From: Psilocybe azurescens
Taxonomy: Eukaryota; Basidiomycota; Agaricomycetes; Agaricales; Agrocybaceae
DNA length: 58,583 nucleotides
Assembly (NCBI GenBank): GCA_023853785.1
Contig: JAJIRX010000269.1
Coordinates: forward strand, 1 to 58,583
Reading direction: 5' to 3'
Notes under the pieces: model-generated
Told to the model about the DNA's origin: nothing
Seen by the model: the letters and a program-made list of their open reading frames with translations, nothing else
Database searches by the model: none
Translations under genes and position numbers: made by a program
Shown: positions 10,367-23,209 of the stretch, piece after piece
Layout of the letters: each line of letters starts with the position of its first letter
How positions within the stretch are numbered: the stretch's first letter is position 1

Positions 10367-11076
10367 TTATGTAGCAAGAACCAGCTTGCATCCAGCAGTA
10401 GCATAAATGATCTGCCATTTCTTTACACTTTTATCATCTGGTGCTGGCAGAAATCTAGCCTGGTAAGCCCAGAAATTTCCATCTGATTCTCTACCCAAAG
10501 CAATCTGCCAGTTTCCCACCTGGGCATACCACACTGTCTCATTCTCATTCTTGGTAAAAATGTTCTTTGGAGAATCATGATTAGATGAGTCCATTGGAAT
10601 ATCCTCCCAGATTTCTTCATACTGTGTCATCTCCCCAGTCTCTGGATTGACCATGTTTCCACATTCCAAAGTCTGGCCATTTTCAAGTGTGATGTTTTTG
10701 CCTATATCCACAACTGAGAGTGGTTGCTGTGCAGTTAAAAAGACAAAATGAGCCTATACACATGAGATAAACCAAAGGTACAGACAAGTGTTCTAGAATC
10801 AATATGATGTTTGAACTGCACAGTGTTCCGTGAAACTGCAAAAGAGTCATCAGAATTCACCATATCAAAAGCAAAGAAAGGGGTCAGAGTTAAGGGAGGA
10901 GACAGACTTTGGTGGCGGTACCCCGCAAATGCCCAATCCAGATCACTCGAATCTTTCTTGAATCGGACATCCACAAAGATCCCCGATTCTCCTGTGAGTA
11001 CGACTGTATGCGTCGGTTCAGCTGCCTCACCAGGCAACCACCGTATAGAACGGCGAACGGACACCGATGATGGCAT
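10367..11076 (-). CDS. HRI1: HRI1-family protein
   Basis: Two exons encode about 217 residues. Exon 1 runs from ATG 11076 to 10786 and exon 2 from 10726 to the stop at 10367; the 59-bp intron 10785-10727 runs GTCTGT to TGCACAG in phase 0. Exon 1 contains SIRWLPGEAAEPTHTVVLT, FVDVRF and LDWAFAG. Exon 2 contains ENGQTLECGNMVNPETG and YEEIWED. This order is typical of fungal HRI1 proteins, two beta-barrel-like halves; yeast Hri1 is 244 residues and binds the casein kinase Hrr25, with no known enzymatic activity. An ATG five codons upstream (11091) is possible, but MPSSVSVRRSIRW fits better. The gene is less GC-rich than its right-hand neighbours, as expected beside the transposon block. The family call is by eye. 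Confidence 0.65.
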
Positions 11077-11446
11077 GGAAGCAAGAAGCACAGAGAGAAA
11101 TAATGCTCACACGAGTGCGGGATCACTCAACTTGGGCAAGGGGCCCAGCGAAACAAGCGCAAATGATAAACCGATATCAATCGAAGCCCCAAGATTGCAT
11201 TGCGATACACATACAGAAGCAGTAGAGAGTTTGAGATACGGAACATGTATTCGATTGTACGATATTAGAAATGAGCGATGAAGTGTGACAGTGAGTGAGG
11301 GTTGGGACTGCGACAAAAGTAATAAAAGAAAAAAAAGAGAAAGCGAGTAACGTGGTGGTGCAAGTAAACAGACTCAAAAGAAGCGGAAGAACGAGAAGAA
11401 AACTAAGGTAAAAAATACAACGGACAGCTGGAGAGACAAACCCCAG

Positions 11447-14400
11447 TTACTGCCAGTAACCCTGTTGCCTAGGCTGATATCCATAAAAGTTGGGCTCGTT
11501 CCCGCCTTGAGGATAACCGAGGTGAGGACCGCCTTGTTGCTGATGGTGTGCACCCTGCTGGGGGCCTCCACCAACACCACCCGAGCCAGCTGCACCGACG
11601 CCGCTTCCGAACCTATTGCCACCATAGAATCCCTGTCCCTGAGGACCGCCCTGTCCCGCCGGCCCTTGTCCCTGACCCTGACCTTGAGGCTGGCCCTGGC
11701 CCTGGCCACCTTGCTGTACAGGCGCGCCGCGGTTAGTGCCCGAAGCAACATCCTTCGCCGCATAAGGCTTGTACGCCGCCTCGGGAGACGCAGCGCTGCG
11801 TGGGTTCGCGTTCGAAGCAGGACCCGCACCGCCGGACCCAGACTGTCCACCGAGCCCCATGAACCCTTGCATCGCGCCCTGGTTCGCGCCACCATACAGC
11901 TGCTTTCCATACTCGCCCGATCCTACACCAACCGCGCCCTGTGATAGCCCGAGACTATGCGTGTGCTGATGCTGATGTTGCGAATGGTGGGGATGAGGCT
12001 GGTAATCGTCGTAGCCCGTTTGTTGGTATAAGCCGGGGTTATACGGGTTGCTCTGAGGCTGCACGCCGACGCCACCGTTGCCAGCCGGTTGCTTGGCGGT
12101 GGGGTTGGCAGCAGATCCGGGGCCGGGAGGTCCTGGTTGGAACATGGTTGGGTATTTCACAAATGGCTGAGGAACATATCCAGAGCTGTAGGGCGAACCA
12201 TAGTACTGGTTCTGGGGATAGGCATGGGTGTAATAGTAAGGGACTGGAGGTGGGTAGGACTGTTGAGGACCTTGACCGGTCGCCGATTGCGGTTGGCTGG
12301 CCGGCTGCGAAGCATGTTGCTGAGGAGCTTGGCCAGTCAAAGGAGGGATGGCGACGTTTGCAGGTTGTTGCGATCCGGGAATGCCCTTGACTTCATCGTG
12401 GACCAAAGGGTTTCTACCGCTGAAGCCCGTCTGTTGGGCATACGTTTCATAGAAAGCCTACAAGTAAGGATCAGTAAACTTCCTGACAGATTGGTCTGGA
12501 AAGACTTACCCTGGAGTTCTCAGGATATCCGTAGTCAGAGGATGCAAACGCTCCAAGGTGGGATCCTTGCTGATGCTGGGCTTGTGCGCCGAGTTGACCG
12601 AATGAGCCATACGAGTTGTCCTGGGCTGGCGCGGCAGGAGGAGTGGGGGCATGGAAGTACGGCGACGATGCACCTTCCGCCTGTCGGAAGTAGCTCGAAT
12701 GGTTGGCGTTTTGGAGAGGCTGTTGCTGTTGTTGAACAGGAGCCTGTGCTGGCTGTGCAGGGTCGATGTGGGTTGGGAGACCATGCTGAGAGTACGAATG
12801 ATGCGAGCTGTGATTTTGTTGCAATTGTTGGGGAAGATGCTGGATGTGTTGCGCTTGATGCTGAGGTTGTTGATGAAGATTTGGGGGTTGTTGATGTTGC
12901 TGGGGCTGGGTTTGATGAGTATTGTTGGCAACGTTGTTATTAACTAGTGACTGTTGCTGCTGAGTAGTGTTTTGTTGCTGAGCAAATTGTTGGAGTGGAG
13001 AGTTGACGGCAGCCGTGTGCGACGACGTGTTTTGGGTGGGTGGAGTGGGCTGGGAGATAGAAGTAGGGATTGAGTGATGAGAAACGGAAGTTTGAGGAGG
13101 AGCAAGTGTTTGAGGTTGTGGTTGCTGCTGCTGCTGCTGCTGGAACACGGAAGTAAGGGAGGTCGATGAAGCTGGAGCAGTAGCAGGGGGGGACTGAAGA
13201 AGCGGGTGTCTGCTCCTGCTGAACTTTCACCTGGGCTACTGCAGGTGATGCAGGCTCGGGAGCAGGAGCGGGCGCTTCGGGTTCAGGTCTAGTTAAAGAA
13301 AGATCAAAAATCGCCTGAAATGTAAAAGACATAAATATACGCACTGGACGGTAACTGAACCGTCTCCCGCCAAACTCAAGCTACCAAACTGCATGCCAAC
13401 TTTCTCGAGACCCGAGCCAAACGAAATTGGCATCGTAACGGGTTGGTCCGTGACCTTGTAGCGTGCACCGCTTCTGTGTGACTGCACGGCAGGGCGCGTG
13501 GTAAGCTTGGGTGAAGGGGTGGCGGCAACCTGGGATACGAGGGTAGAGGTGGCAGGAGCAGCTACGGTAGGGGGGAGAAATAGTCTTGGCGTCCACTTTG
13601 GGTTCGACGACAGGCTCAGGAACCGACTCCTCGGCGGGCTCTGGCTTGACCTCGGGCGCAACAGCGGCTTTTGGTGTTTCAGGTTTGGCAGACTCGGTCG
13701 AAGCTTCTGTCGACGGAGGCCAAGGTTCAGCTACCGCTGGCTGGCTGGCCTGGGGTTCATCGTCCCATGTAGGTGCCTCGACGGTGGTTGGCTCCTCCCA
13801 GCCATGTTCTTGAGATTCTGAAGGGACTTCAGGTTCCGGGATAGCGGGCTGAGGAGGAGGAATTGAGACGATGTGGGCGGAGCTTGAATGGGTTGAGGGG
13901 GAGGAGGAGGAGGTGCAACTACAGCTGGTTTCTCGTGGGGTCTAGATTAAGAAACCGGTTCAGTAATTTAAAAATAAACAAAGAAGAGCATAGTACATAC
14001 CTTGCAATTTGGGCCCAAGATAACTTGGAGGTGGCGGGGGATTTGGAAACTTGCTTGCCGGTAGCTGTAGGTAGTGAAAGAGTCGTGCCATTGAGGTCTT
14101 TGGGAGATGCCCAGGTGGAGCCAGCGGCGGAGACGGATGTTGCGAGAGAAGTGCTGTCTGCCTGAGAAGCGACCTCTGTCCAGGCTGGGGTGGAGGGCGC
14201 GGTCCCGTTCTGCTGGTCGTGCGCCTCAGATTTAGCAGAATCGTCAAGGGCAGGATCCACAGAGGTTGAAGCGAGGCCGTTTGTGGCGTCGGAAGACCGA
14301 GGGGTGTCGGTGCGGGAAAGATGACCATTTGCACCGCCCCTGGGGGTACCACCGCGACCGCGTGTTACAGCCCCACCGCGTCCAGCCCCACCTCGACCGC

Positions 14401-14806
14401 CTCGACCCCCCCGTCCTCCACGAGAATCTCCTCTAGCAGAAACAGAAGACTTTGAAGGAGCGGGTGTCTTCTTGTCCTTTTGCGCGATACTTCGTCCCAT
14501 TGCTCGACGGTGCCTTTTGGTTGCATTAAATGACTCGACAGAAAAGACAAAGCAAAATAAAAGACAAACCATCTGTGAGCCTGGTCGCTGCTAGTTGTAT
14601 GTCTCCATTGACTTCAGCCAGAAGCAATTGAAGGTCTGTACGTGTTGAAAATGAGAACGAGCGCTTGCAAATGGATGGAAAAAAGTACCGTCATTGGACC
14701 AGCGAGGAAAGGCTTCTTGGAGCTGACGAGCCTGGTCTCTATACTTTGAATTTGGAGAGGACTCATTGTGTGGTTGGGAACGAATTGCAGATTTGTACTG
14801 GGACAT
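11447..14806 (-). CDS. DEF1: RNA polymerase II degradation factor DEF1 homologue
   Basis: DEF1 promotes ubiquitylation and removal of stalled RNA polymerase II after DNA damage. The N-terminal exons (ATG 14806; introns 14688-14636 and 14569-14514) encode a CUE-like ubiquitin-binding domain: RDQARQLQEAFPRWSND then LQLLLAEVNGDIQLAATRL. An RGG/GRG-rich stretch, a long Pro/Glu/Ala region and a Gln/Gly/Tyr-rich, prion-like C-terminus ending in QGYWQ follow, which is the usual DEF1 layout. Further introns lie near 14000-13943, 13330-13290 and 12510-12454. The frame is broken at four places: a four-A run at 14478-14481 (one base short), near 13870-13880, a G6 run at 13570-13575 and a G7 run at 13186-13192 (each one long). 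All fit homopolymer miscounts. Expected length is about 1,000 residues. The antisense open frames over this gene are low-complexity shadows. Confidence 0.75.
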
Positions 14807-14948
14807 GGTTGGAGGAGTTGGAGGACTCAAAGATTTATTTTGCCACCTAGTATCATCCATGCGGACTTTGAATATTCACTCGTGGGAATATTCCCCCCAC
14901 ATAGATATCTCGACATTACTCTCTACCGAACACTATGTAATCATTATA

Positions 14949-15624
14949 CTACTCCAGATTGGACAGGATCAGCAGTGCAGAGATCCCCAGTGCTGCACCA
15001 ACAACCACAGTAACAGCAGCTCCCGCGGTAGGCAGTACAGCCACGAACGGTCCCTCCCAGTTATCGGGCAGTGACAGGGCACTCTGATTCGCCGCCAGGA
15101 CGATACCCGCCGCTTTGCAGTTCGCGGCATAGCCTAAGTAAAAATTTATCGATCAGAATGGAATAACTATAACGGAGTGGTACAGATCCGCACCGGTGAC
15201 AATTGGGTTAGATCCTGCTCTCGGGTCGGGTGCGGGCTTGTTCACAGTGATAAGATAGTTGAGCATGCAGCTCTCGCAGCCCACAAACGAGTCGACGGTA
15301 GCGTTGCTGCAGAGACAGGTGACATCGTCATTGCAGTTGGCAAGGTTGGTCGTGGCTACGTTGCAAGTGGAAGCGCACTAAAGCAGTGTAAGAAGGTGTG
15401 CTGTACGGCAGCCACTAACATGAACACACCGCAGTCTTGACGGGACTATCAGGAATTGCGAGCATCTGGTCGGTCGTCAGAACAGACTTGCCAGAAGTGA
15501 CATTGAACGCTGCGAGCACTGAGTTGGGTGAGTGACGGAACGGAATAACAATGAGGACATGTAATCAAATACCTTGGCTGGCGAAGAGGGCAAGGAAGGT
15601 GAACAAGACGACTGGAGAGAACAT
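14949..15624 (-). CDS. Small secreted Cys-rich protein with C-terminal membrane or GPI anchor
   Basis: Four exons give about 150 residues. The start MFSPVVLFTFLALFASQ is a signal peptide. The middle has CASTCNVATTNLANC, then VTCLCSN, GCESCML and a later NC: eight cysteines in a pattern resembling CFEM-type or related fungal secreted proteins. The C-terminus is hydrophobic (AAVTVVVGAALGISALLIL) and ends almost at once (SNLE, TAG 14951-14949), as in a GPI-anchored or tail-anchored surface protein. The introns begin GTATTTG, GTGTGTT and GTGCGG. The spacing is not a clean CFEM match, so the family name is tentative. It lies 140 bp upstream of DEF1 on the same strand and 290 bp from the divergent SAP gene. 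A cell-wall or surface role is inferred from architecture only. Confidence 0.7.
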
Positions 15625-15911
15625 TGTAAAATGAAAGGGCCTGCCCAAAGAAAAGTGTAGAAGAGAACTGAAGCGAAAGGAGGGTGAGAGCTCTAGACCC
15701 GAGGTTGTCGTTCCGTTTTAAAGAAAGAAATGGCAGATGCAAGTATCCAAGGTGATGGATGGACCCGTCGCAGTGGTACTGCTGTTGGAGTGGACAAAAA
15801 TAGAACTGATAGTGTCACGTGAATTACGCGTAAATAGAGCATAACACGGAAACACGTGGATACTTTGTTTAGTGTGAGTTTCAACTTGTCCTCTTACTCT
15901 TTTCACCTCCA

Positions 15912-17273
15912 ATGGCACCAACCGTCTACACGGGCGCTCTCCAGCCCAAGAAAAATCAGAGCTACAGGAAATTGCTTCCGCGCTGAGACTCAGCGATCAG
16001 GGCACAAAGGATGAAATCCAGGCAAGGATTAAGAAACATCTAGACAACAACCAGGACGCGTTGGAGGATGATCCTACTTTCGCTGGTCTCTTTGGTAGAA
16101 GGAAAAAGAGCGTACAACCACAGCCCATTCCTACCAGGTACTATACACTGCATCATGTATTCCCCACATTCCGTTAATTCAACTATTTCTAGCGGTCGCT
16201 TTGCTCCGTCCACTTCAGACACGATCGAGAAACCTAGATCATCTGTCGGTCGCCCCAGTCGTATTACGGCCCTTGATCCGATCAGGGAGGGTACCCCTAC
16301 CAAGGACCTCCGCGATGTTTCTACATTCCTCAAGCGTCCCATCTCTCCTCTCGAGAGCACCCCTGCTAGATCTCCTCGCCAGGTAGACCTTACCACCCCA
16401 AGCAGTTTGCCTCCACTTCCACCGAGTCCGGCAAAGAGCATTATTGAGCGCCTTCCCAAAGCTTCCGAAGTAAAAGCTACGCTTGAAACCAAACAAGAGG
16501 AGGCTCTGCAGAATGGATATGAAATGATTGCATCTCTCAGATTGGTGAGTAGACCCGATGCATCATCCTTATCTATCTTATCACGAACTCGACTTCACTA
16601 GTTCATGTCCAACTCTCGTAACATATGGTCATTGACCTCTGTCTTTGAGCTCTTGTACATTATTTCTGCTATTATCCCCTGGAAATCCATCCAAGTATGT
16701 ATCTCGTCATTGTGGCCTTCCAGCCCATATCGACTGAACCAAATTAGTTCCCTGTCATTCCCATTGGCGAAAAAGGACCTTCATTGACAGTCTTCTATCC
16801 CCCATGGACCGTTTTCCAAACCAACGCATTCTGGGGCGTTCTCTTGCACTGGGCAATCCCGACACTCATCATCCCGACTCTTGCCGGTTATATCATCTCC
16901 TTCAACCCCGCCAACACCCCCCTCTAGATCAGAGGTAAAGAAGATTTCTTCGCCGCCCGCCATCCCGCTTGACCCATTAACCGCCGGAATCATTCGCGTC
17001 GCTGTGCAGACAGCGTACCCTTATACCTCCATCGCATCCCACGTGGATGTCGTCGGCTTGGACGTCTTAGGCCCCAAATGGCGCGTGTTAAGCGCCTCAG
17101 TCGGTTTGGCATTCGCATTTTCGGAAGCCATTTCTGGTGCCCCTCAAGTATTAGCTCACCGTCTGGCTATCCAATCCGCCTCCGACCTCAATGAACGGGA
17201 ACCAACACCAACCCGACGAGCTCTTATGTTGGCAGGAGAGGACCTGAATAACGATGAGAACGAGGTTGATTAA
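15912..17273 (+). CDS. SAP-domain protein with C-terminal membrane segments
   Basis: Four exons (15912-16137, 16193-16544, 16602-16694, 16748-17273) give about 398 residues once two slips are allowed. The N-terminus holds a SAP motif, [12 protein letters not shown] then [14 protein letters not shown], a DNA/RNA-binding helix pair. A Ser/Pro-rich linker follows, then hydrophobic segments ([18 protein letters not shown] and [19 protein letters not shown]). SAP or SAP-like motifs next to membrane spans recall nuclear-envelope proteins, but I cannot name a family. The frame needs one more A in the A5 run at 15951-15955 and one C fewer in the C6 run at 16917-16922. The stop is TAA 17271-17273. Confidence 0.65.
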
Positions 17274-17681
17274 ACCTATACCACGACCGGCTCCCTTGCT
17301 TTCCATCTATCTATAGTAACTTTATTGCTCTTCGTTGCGTTGCTTTCGATCTCTTGCTAAAATCTCTTAACGTTTTTACGACTATTCGCGATGTTTTGGA
17401 AGGGGAAGTTGTAACGATCTAGTACTTTTCTCTCATCTTTCTTATATTTTTTTGCTTGACCTACCCGTTTTCGACAACCGCTTCCTATGTGTCGCGATCT
17501 ACTATTGCATGAGTGTATCACTAGGACATTCTGCATCTTAGTTTAATATTGCGGAAACTTGTACATTCTGTGTATTGTTTGCAACTTGTATTATATTTCG
17601 ACGGAATGCAGGCGTGTCCGTTACCTAAGCGACTCTGCTTGCAAGTTATTTGTGAACATTCCTTCCTCATCATCATCGACG

Positions 17682-19681
17682 ATGTCGACTTCGTCTCCTC
17701 CAGTAGGCCGGCTGCTAAAATCCTCAATGGCCTCGGCCTCCTCCCTAATGGCCCTGCAACTTCTATCTCGCGGCTTTACATTCGCCCTCAACCAGGCATT
17801 GTTCCGCCTTGCCTCACCCAGCGCATTCGGCGCCGCCGCAATCCAATTCGAGCTTATCCTAAGCACCATTCTCTTCCTCAGCCGCGAGGGCGTGCGGAAT
17901 GCCCTCCTGCGCGACGGCGGCGTCAACACTGCGCACCCCGACGCCACTGCAAAACGCATGAACCTCGCGTTCCTGCCCATTGCGGCGGGCATCCCGCTCG
18001 CGCTATGCACCGCCTTTCTTTACACCTACTATGCGGGCCAGGAAATCAGGCAGCAGCCGCATTTTGAGGCTACAATCATCCTATATGCTATCTCAGCTGT
18101 GGTAGAACTGCTGAGCGAGCCCTTCTATAACGTGTTCGTCAGTCATTTCTTCGCGTCTCTGTTTTGTATCCAAGATGGATTAACGGCTCTCTTCGTACGT
18201 ACAGAGCGATGGGTGAACTAAAAACCGGCGTACGAGTACGCGCAGAGGGCCTAGGAATCACCGCAAAAGCATCACGACCTTCCTCGTGCTTTTCTACGAC
18301 TCAACGCGCGGAAACAACGGCAGCCTCGCGCTCCTCGCATTCGCATTCGGGCAGCTCGTCTACGGGCTCGTCATGCTCGCCACATACACCTTATACCTCG
18401 GTACATCCTACATGGCTCCCAAACATCCCGCATCATTTTCTTCCAGGTACGTACATATCCCCTGGGTGGGATTGAATAAATGATTGTGATTCTACGCGTG
18501 TGTTAACATACATACACTTGACAGAAATTCATCGTTGCTCAGTTACATCGATCAGGAAACCCTACATCTGTCGTTTACAATGACCCTCCAGTCCCTCGTC
18601 AAGCATTTCCTGACCGAAGGAGATAAAATGGTGCTGTCGTGGTTCAGTCCTTTGCAGGATCAAGGAGGCTATGCCATCGCAGTCAACTATGGTCCGTTGA
18701 TTCCTGTTATCAACTTGTTTGACGGTGCGACTGAACCTAGCCCGGACTAATTGATAGGATCGCTCATTGCGCGTATAATCTTCCAGCCAATTGAAGAATC
18801 CCTTCGTGTCTTTTTCTCTAGAACGCTGGGAGGAGTAGGAAGTGCCAATGCAAAGACTAAACCCAATAATTCCGAAGAACAATATGCATCACTAGTGCAA
18901 TCGGCCTCCACGTTGCGATCCCTGCTGTCCATTCAAGTCTCAATGTCCGCTATCCTAGTCGTATTCGGAAGCGCCTACATGTCAATTCTGCTACCCCTCC
19001 TTCTCCCTTCCCAGTACCTCACAACAAGCGCACCCAACGTCCTCGCAGCGTGGGTGTGGTACATCCCCGTTCTCGCCGTCAACGGCGGGCTCGAAGCGTT
19101 CCTTTCAAGCGTAGCTACGCCCAAAGATCTCAACGGGCAGAGCCGGTTCGTCTTCCTCCATTCTTTCCTTCTCATGGCTAAATAATTCGCTGATCCGATC
19201 TAACCCTCTCTTGCTCGCTCGCAGATGGATGATTGCGTTCTCGATAATTTACATCATCTCTGCTATATTCCTCTATCGCTCCGGATTCGGCGACTCCTCT
19301 CTAGTATACGCCAACATCATCAACCTCTCCGTGCGGATCCTCTACTCTCTCCACTTCATCACCAACTTCTTCTCCAAATCCATTGCGTCTGCATCTGCCT
19401 CTGTGACTGGACCACCCTTATTCAACTGGAAGGACGCACTGCCTTCTTGGAACCTGTATACGGCTCTAGCGCTCTCTTCATTGTTTATCTACCTGAGCGA
19501 CAGGCGCTTCAAGGCCTCTGCCACCATAGCCGCGCATCCTGGAAAGCTGGCTATATTCAACCCCTCGATCTTGATTCACGTGGCTATTGGCACTTTCCTA
19601 GGACTCGTCTGCCTCTTCACTTGGTGGAGAAGTTCAGGCAGACATCTTAACGTATCGTTTGCTCGGAAGAAAGTTGACTAA
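17682..19681 (+). CDS. RFT1: RFT1 family protein (dolichol-linked oligosaccharide flipping)
   Basis: The translation is a polytopic ER membrane protein matching RFT1: SSLMALQLLSRGFTFALNQ at the start, SREGVRNALLRD, KHFLTEGDKMVLSWFSPLQD, YGSLIARIIFQPIEESLR and YIPVLAVNGGLEAF. RFT1 is needed for N-glycosylation, classically linked to moving Man5GlcNAc2-PP-dolichol across the ER membrane, although its flippase role is disputed. Clear introns are 18447-18534, 18692-18757 and 19146-19224. A first intron begins near 18130 (AAC|GTGTTCG) and ends before AGCGATGGGTGAA near 18205, but its frame does not close perfectly. One base is missing near 18270 between ITAKA and TTFLVLFYD. Both look like sequence errors. 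Length is about 560 residues, normal for the family. Confidence 0.85.
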
Positions 19682-19799
19682 ACTGTTGTTGTGGTACTCG
19701 TTTCATGTAATATCATCAGCAAATTAAGCAAACGTACCTTACCCATCTTGTTGCGATTTAACCGATTCAGTGAGTTACATCCCACTGCTAGGACTACAA

Positions 19800-22700
19800 C
19801 TACATCTCCTGGAACCCCTCCAACCACCTCCCATAATTAAACGTAACCGGGAATGCCTCTTTCCCTTTTCCACCAAGATACCTCGTAGAGTTCCGCTCAA
19901 CATAGGATATAAACTCCTTCGGGACCTCATCGTGCCAATATTCTATACTATCATCCCCTTTGCTCGTTTGAACAGCCTGTGCATAGACCTCTAAGTCTTT
20001 CCGCTCCCCGTACGTCGTAGGCGCATCCCTCAGCTCCTGACACTGGTCGATGTATCTACAGGGCAGGGGAGAGCGTGATCAGTTTCGGTCTGAAGATTAA
20101 AGATGAAAGCATTGATTTACTCTTGATATTCAGCCTCCTCAGATTCAGAGACACTAGGATTCAGAGACGACAATGCGTGGGCCTCAGTCGAATTCTTGTC
20201 CAACACAGGCTCTAGAGGAGGCTTCTTGGCTTCAAGCCGCCTCACGACAGGTTTGCCACGAATAACCTCTCGAGAAGGATGATGAGCACCGATCCAACGT
20301 CGCACACCCTGAACAACTCTAAATACCAAAAATCATAGTTAATTTTCTATCATTCCTGCAATGAGAAAGAAAGAACCGTGTTCACCGGGACTGCGGATCT
20401 CCATGCCCAGGTCGATATCCATGGGGCTCGAACGGACTATGGTTCATGTCTTTCGCAGTTTTACTACAGAAAACAAAGTCGGATAAGTACCCTCCAACGA
20501 AAAAGGGGGCAAAATCTAAGAAAGAAATAGGGCCTACCCCGGGAGCTTAAGCGTACTATTCATCGAATACGCAAAATGCTTTCCAAGCGAGGTGAACAAC
20601 AAGGGCCGATAATACTCGACCCAGAAGTCACCACGCTGCTGCACAAACTTGCGCAGACTTTCCTGGAAATCGCCTACATCACACGTTGGCTCCAGGTGTT
20701 CTTGGTGGAACCATTTTTGGTACCCGCCGCGCACGGGAGGGTGAATGATAGCACGTTCGTTCTGCACCCCCAGAAACAGGTTGATAGCGGTTTGCTTGTC
20801 CGCATCTGTGTTGTTGTAAAGGTCAATGAGCAAGGAGTGGAGATATCAATGATTGTTGGGTTCTTCTTACCTAGCAATGAATTCGTATAAAACCGGCGGA
20901 TGTTCTCGATGATATCCCGAGAATGACTATTCCAGTGCGGCATTCTCCTGTAAGTTTCTACCCTGTTTACCAGTGCACTTCCCGTATACTGCAAAGCGAT
21001 GGCTATATGACTGTTATCACCTCGTCTGCCACGTTTTGATAAGTTTGTTCAAAAACTTACAGTCTCCGTGGTCATGATACATCTCGGTCAACATATTCAC
21101 AGCATCCGAATCAAATGCCAAATTCGGGCTCTCAACAACACCAAGTGCATATAATTGATGTCCAAGGGCTCGTTTTCCGAAAACAAACTGGGCAGCGTTT
21201 GTTCGATCTAGACAGTCCACGCAGTTTGTCCTGCACAGTCCAGTCTGGAGGGATATGTTGCCACGCCACGAGGCTTTGGCTTCCCTGTAAGCAACATGAG
21301 CTACAAAATCGTCATAGGAGTTGACACGAACTTACTCTCCTTCACTATTCAGATAGTGCGAGTAGGGTTCTGGCCCTGAGTGGAAGAACTTGGTCATCTG
21401 AATGGACTCCTCCGCGATGTCTTCGAGGTAACTGATCACATCCTGCGTCTTTCTATTCAGCAACTAGTCAGTACCATCCATCCAACGACCTTGAACGAGT
21501 GGCTTACTCTTTATACGCTCTGGACATATCCCACGGCCGATACACCATCTTCTTTCCATGGGGTAAAAACTGATTGAGGTACCTTACGCATTGCGTATAT
21601 TCGTCGAGTAGCTTAGATTCACGAGGAACAGGCTCTCGTTTCTTGATTAGATTCAGAATTGTGATTGGGGCGCCGTATCGCTTGAAAAGATCGTCAAAAT
21701 GGCGGGAGGCTGCTGTGTAGAACGGGTCCACAACACTGACTTTAATATATTATCTTGAATCAGTATAATGCCTGAAATATGTAATGAAATTGTTCACACA
21801 CTTTCAATGGGCGGCTTCGGACTCATGCTGGTCGTCTCTTGGGTCCAATAGATTGGAATGCTTCCTCTGTACTACTTTCGCCATTTTAGTACAGAAATTT
21901 CGTGCACGCTTTAGACACTAACTTGGACATAGCTCGTATAGTTTGGACTGGGACGTCTGTTGCGATGTTCTTCGACCTCTCCGCAATCAGGATAGTAGAA
22001 AGGTGTTGTCAACGCTTCGCATACAATCTGCTCTGTTTCCACTTCGTTCGCCACATTACCCTGTGCCGATAACGTGAGCATAATAAGACGTCAATCGGAA
22101 GTGGTACAAGCTAACCTCATCGTTAACCCCTCGTTTGAGGTAGCGTGCTCCTGCGAAATGACGGGATCTGCGTGCAATTAGTGTAACAAAGATAACGCGA
22201 CCAAGAACGGTTAACTCTGAGAGACGCCTCGTTCAGTCTAAATTTCAGAGCAGCTGTTCAGATGAATAACTCACTTGCTTGGTCAACATGACCATGAACC
22301 AAAGGCAACAGCCAATAGTGTTTCAATGAAGGGTTTACTTGGTCGGCGAACGACGCTGTGAGCATGTGAAAGTTCCAAGCAAATCGATCATTAATTGGCC
22401 AGTCATTTTCTCCAGATCGGGTTTGACCAGTTAAGTTATGTTGCAGCGTCGACGTAAGATCATATGTATAGCTAAAGGAAACGATGAATATTTCTTCAAA
22501 TCATGGGTGCCAAATTGATTACCTGAAGTAGAAATTCTTGGACATGTCCACTTGCTTGAAAATGTTCATGAGACGCTGCTCTTCAGCTGGTTTCTCTATC
22601 TTATGATTGAAGGACACGGGAACTATGTCTGAATTTTCGCAATGGTAGAGATAATGACCACCAAGCAGGGCCACGACCGAGCGTTTTGTAACAATGATCA

Positions 22701-23209
22701 TATACCAGCCAGCAGTGAAGCGGATGAAGCCTACCCACCATGTTATCTCAGAAATGAAGCATTCAGAGGTTGAATGCGCTCACCAGCAATCCCAAAGAAG
22801 ATTTTAGCCTTCCCTAATCCTCCTGAAGCTCTATTGCCGTCGTCAAGCATCTTAAGCATTGCAGTCATTTGCTTGCCGGTATATTCGACCTCATCTTCGA
22901 TTATGTTGAGTTCTTCGTCTTGTGTGGTGCGGTCGATCTTGATGATACGATGTCGAGAATCGGAGACATTGGAAGCAATGATAAAGAAACGCAGTCGATT
23001 CTCATACAGAATAAATTTGTTAAATGCTGGGGAAGTCGAACTTGAGGAGCAAGTAAACGCGCTTGCTTTTGCTCGGAGTCTACATCCGCTGGTGGTTGAG
23101 GATGCTCGGGCAGTGGCAGAGAGGTCAACAAAGAATCTGAATCTGCATTCAAGGTATCTGACAGGTTGAAGGCATCCTGACTAGTTGTTTCTGTTCCAAG
23201 CGTCTCCAT
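19800..23209 (-). CDS. FIG4: FIG4-type Sac-domain polyphosphoinositide phosphatase
   Basis: About a dozen short exons encode a Sac phosphatase that removes the 5-phosphate from PI(3,5)P2 on vacuolar membranes together with Vac14 and Fab1. Signatures in order are [106 protein letters not shown] and the catalytic [16 protein letters not shown] (C-x5-R intact, near 21200), then [17 protein letters not shown] and [11 protein letters not shown]. The stop is TAG 19802-19800. The start is less certain: ATG 23209 ([11 protein letters not shown]) is plausible, but the join to FNKFILYEN near 23030 is one base out of frame, so an unrecognised intron or a slip lies there. All other exons join cleanly. 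Confidence 0.85.

Noticed and set aside
12089..12943. Open frame of 284 codons on the plus strand opposite DEF1
   Set aside because: It is the low-complexity reverse of the Gln/Gly-rich DEF1 tail, rich in Leu/Arg/Gly with no domain.
14235..14420. GC-rich frames opposite the RGG region of DEF1
   Set aside because: They mirror the Gly/Arg repeats and carry no independent evidence of coding.
15177..15440. Plus-strand frame of 87 codons over the small secreted gene
   Set aside because: It is antisense to the Cys-rich exon whose signal peptide, splicing and anchor are all coherent on the minus strand.
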